From Trematomus loennbergii (lineage: Eukaryota; Chordata; Actinopteri; Perciformes; Nototheniidae): a DNA stretch of 64,000 bases. Where the stretch lies: contig JAAOOA010000129.1 in the NCBI GenBank assembly GCA_012861695.1, positions 1 to 64,000 on the forward strand, written 5' to 3'. The first letter of the stretch is position 1. Every line of letters begins with the position of its first letter. A model generated the notes under the pieces. The model was not told the DNA's origin. It searched no databases and worked only from the letters and a program-made list of their open reading frames with translations. Below, in pieces: positions 63,961-64,000 of this stretch. Position numbers and translations under genes: made by a program.

Positions 63961-64000
63961 AACACACACTTTACCTCTTTGTTTGTGGAGGCATTGGACT

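Overview
This window looks like nuclear DNA of a ray-finned (teleost) fish. It has split host genes with vertebrate-type introns, no bacterial gene organisation, long CA/GT microsatellites, and a transposon set typical of teleosts: Ty3/gypsy, Ngaro/DIRS-like, hAT, PIF/Harbinger, piggyBac-type MITEs, and L2/CR1-type and I-clade LINEs. No database search was possible. Family names rest on motifs, terminal inverted repeats (TIRs) and target-site duplications (TSDs) read by eye.

Layout. 1-2615: three unrelated tandem arrays (units of about 80, 115 and 113 bp), with diverged 80-bp units returning at 2478-2615. 2728-4925: a wrecked minus-strand gypsy element split by a TIR element with a TA duplication. 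5380-7743: a hAT element with a BED-finger exon, itself carrying a 1.3-kb long-TIR element. 8026-12742: a nearly complete Ty3/gypsy retrotransposon with 5-bp TSDs, almost identical short LTRs and two frame breaks. 12748-18472: dispersed repeats, including one LTR-like repeat hit by a hAT element (8-bp TSD) and a Harbinger-like element (3-bp TSD). 19033-20537: 3' exons of a decayed minus-strand host gene (SAMD3-like family) with a 17-bp minisatellite inside its last exon.

23744-46452 is a deep transposon nest. Element 'G' occurs three times. The middle copy carries an I-clade LINE and an 8.7-kb PIF/Harbinger element. That element has an intron-containing Myb/SANT gene whose second intron holds a 6-kb Ngaro-type tyrosine-recombinase retrotransposon. 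Ngaro is recognised by its gag, a recombinase C-terminus and split direct repeats. Its reverse transcriptase region is missing, and four stacked minisatellites lie in its place, one with about 37 copies of a 51-bp unit. Next to this, a second copy of the long-TIR element is interrupted by an 8.8-kb head-to-tail dimer of an unclassified 4.4-kb TIR element inside a single 5-bp TSD.

46937-60184 is the one apparently intact host gene: a minus-strand beta-1,4-N-acetylgalactosaminyltransferase (B4GALNT2-like). I could chain ten exons with matching splice phases into about 437 codons. The N-terminal membrane-anchor exon was not found and probably lies upstream of the window. Its introns hold two piggyBac-type MITEs, two hAT elements, a Harbinger-type MITE, LINE pieces and two blocks of a degenerate repeat. 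60328-64000 holds a minus-strand L2/CR1-type LINE, a second Harbinger/Myb remnant and a 207-bp CA tract.
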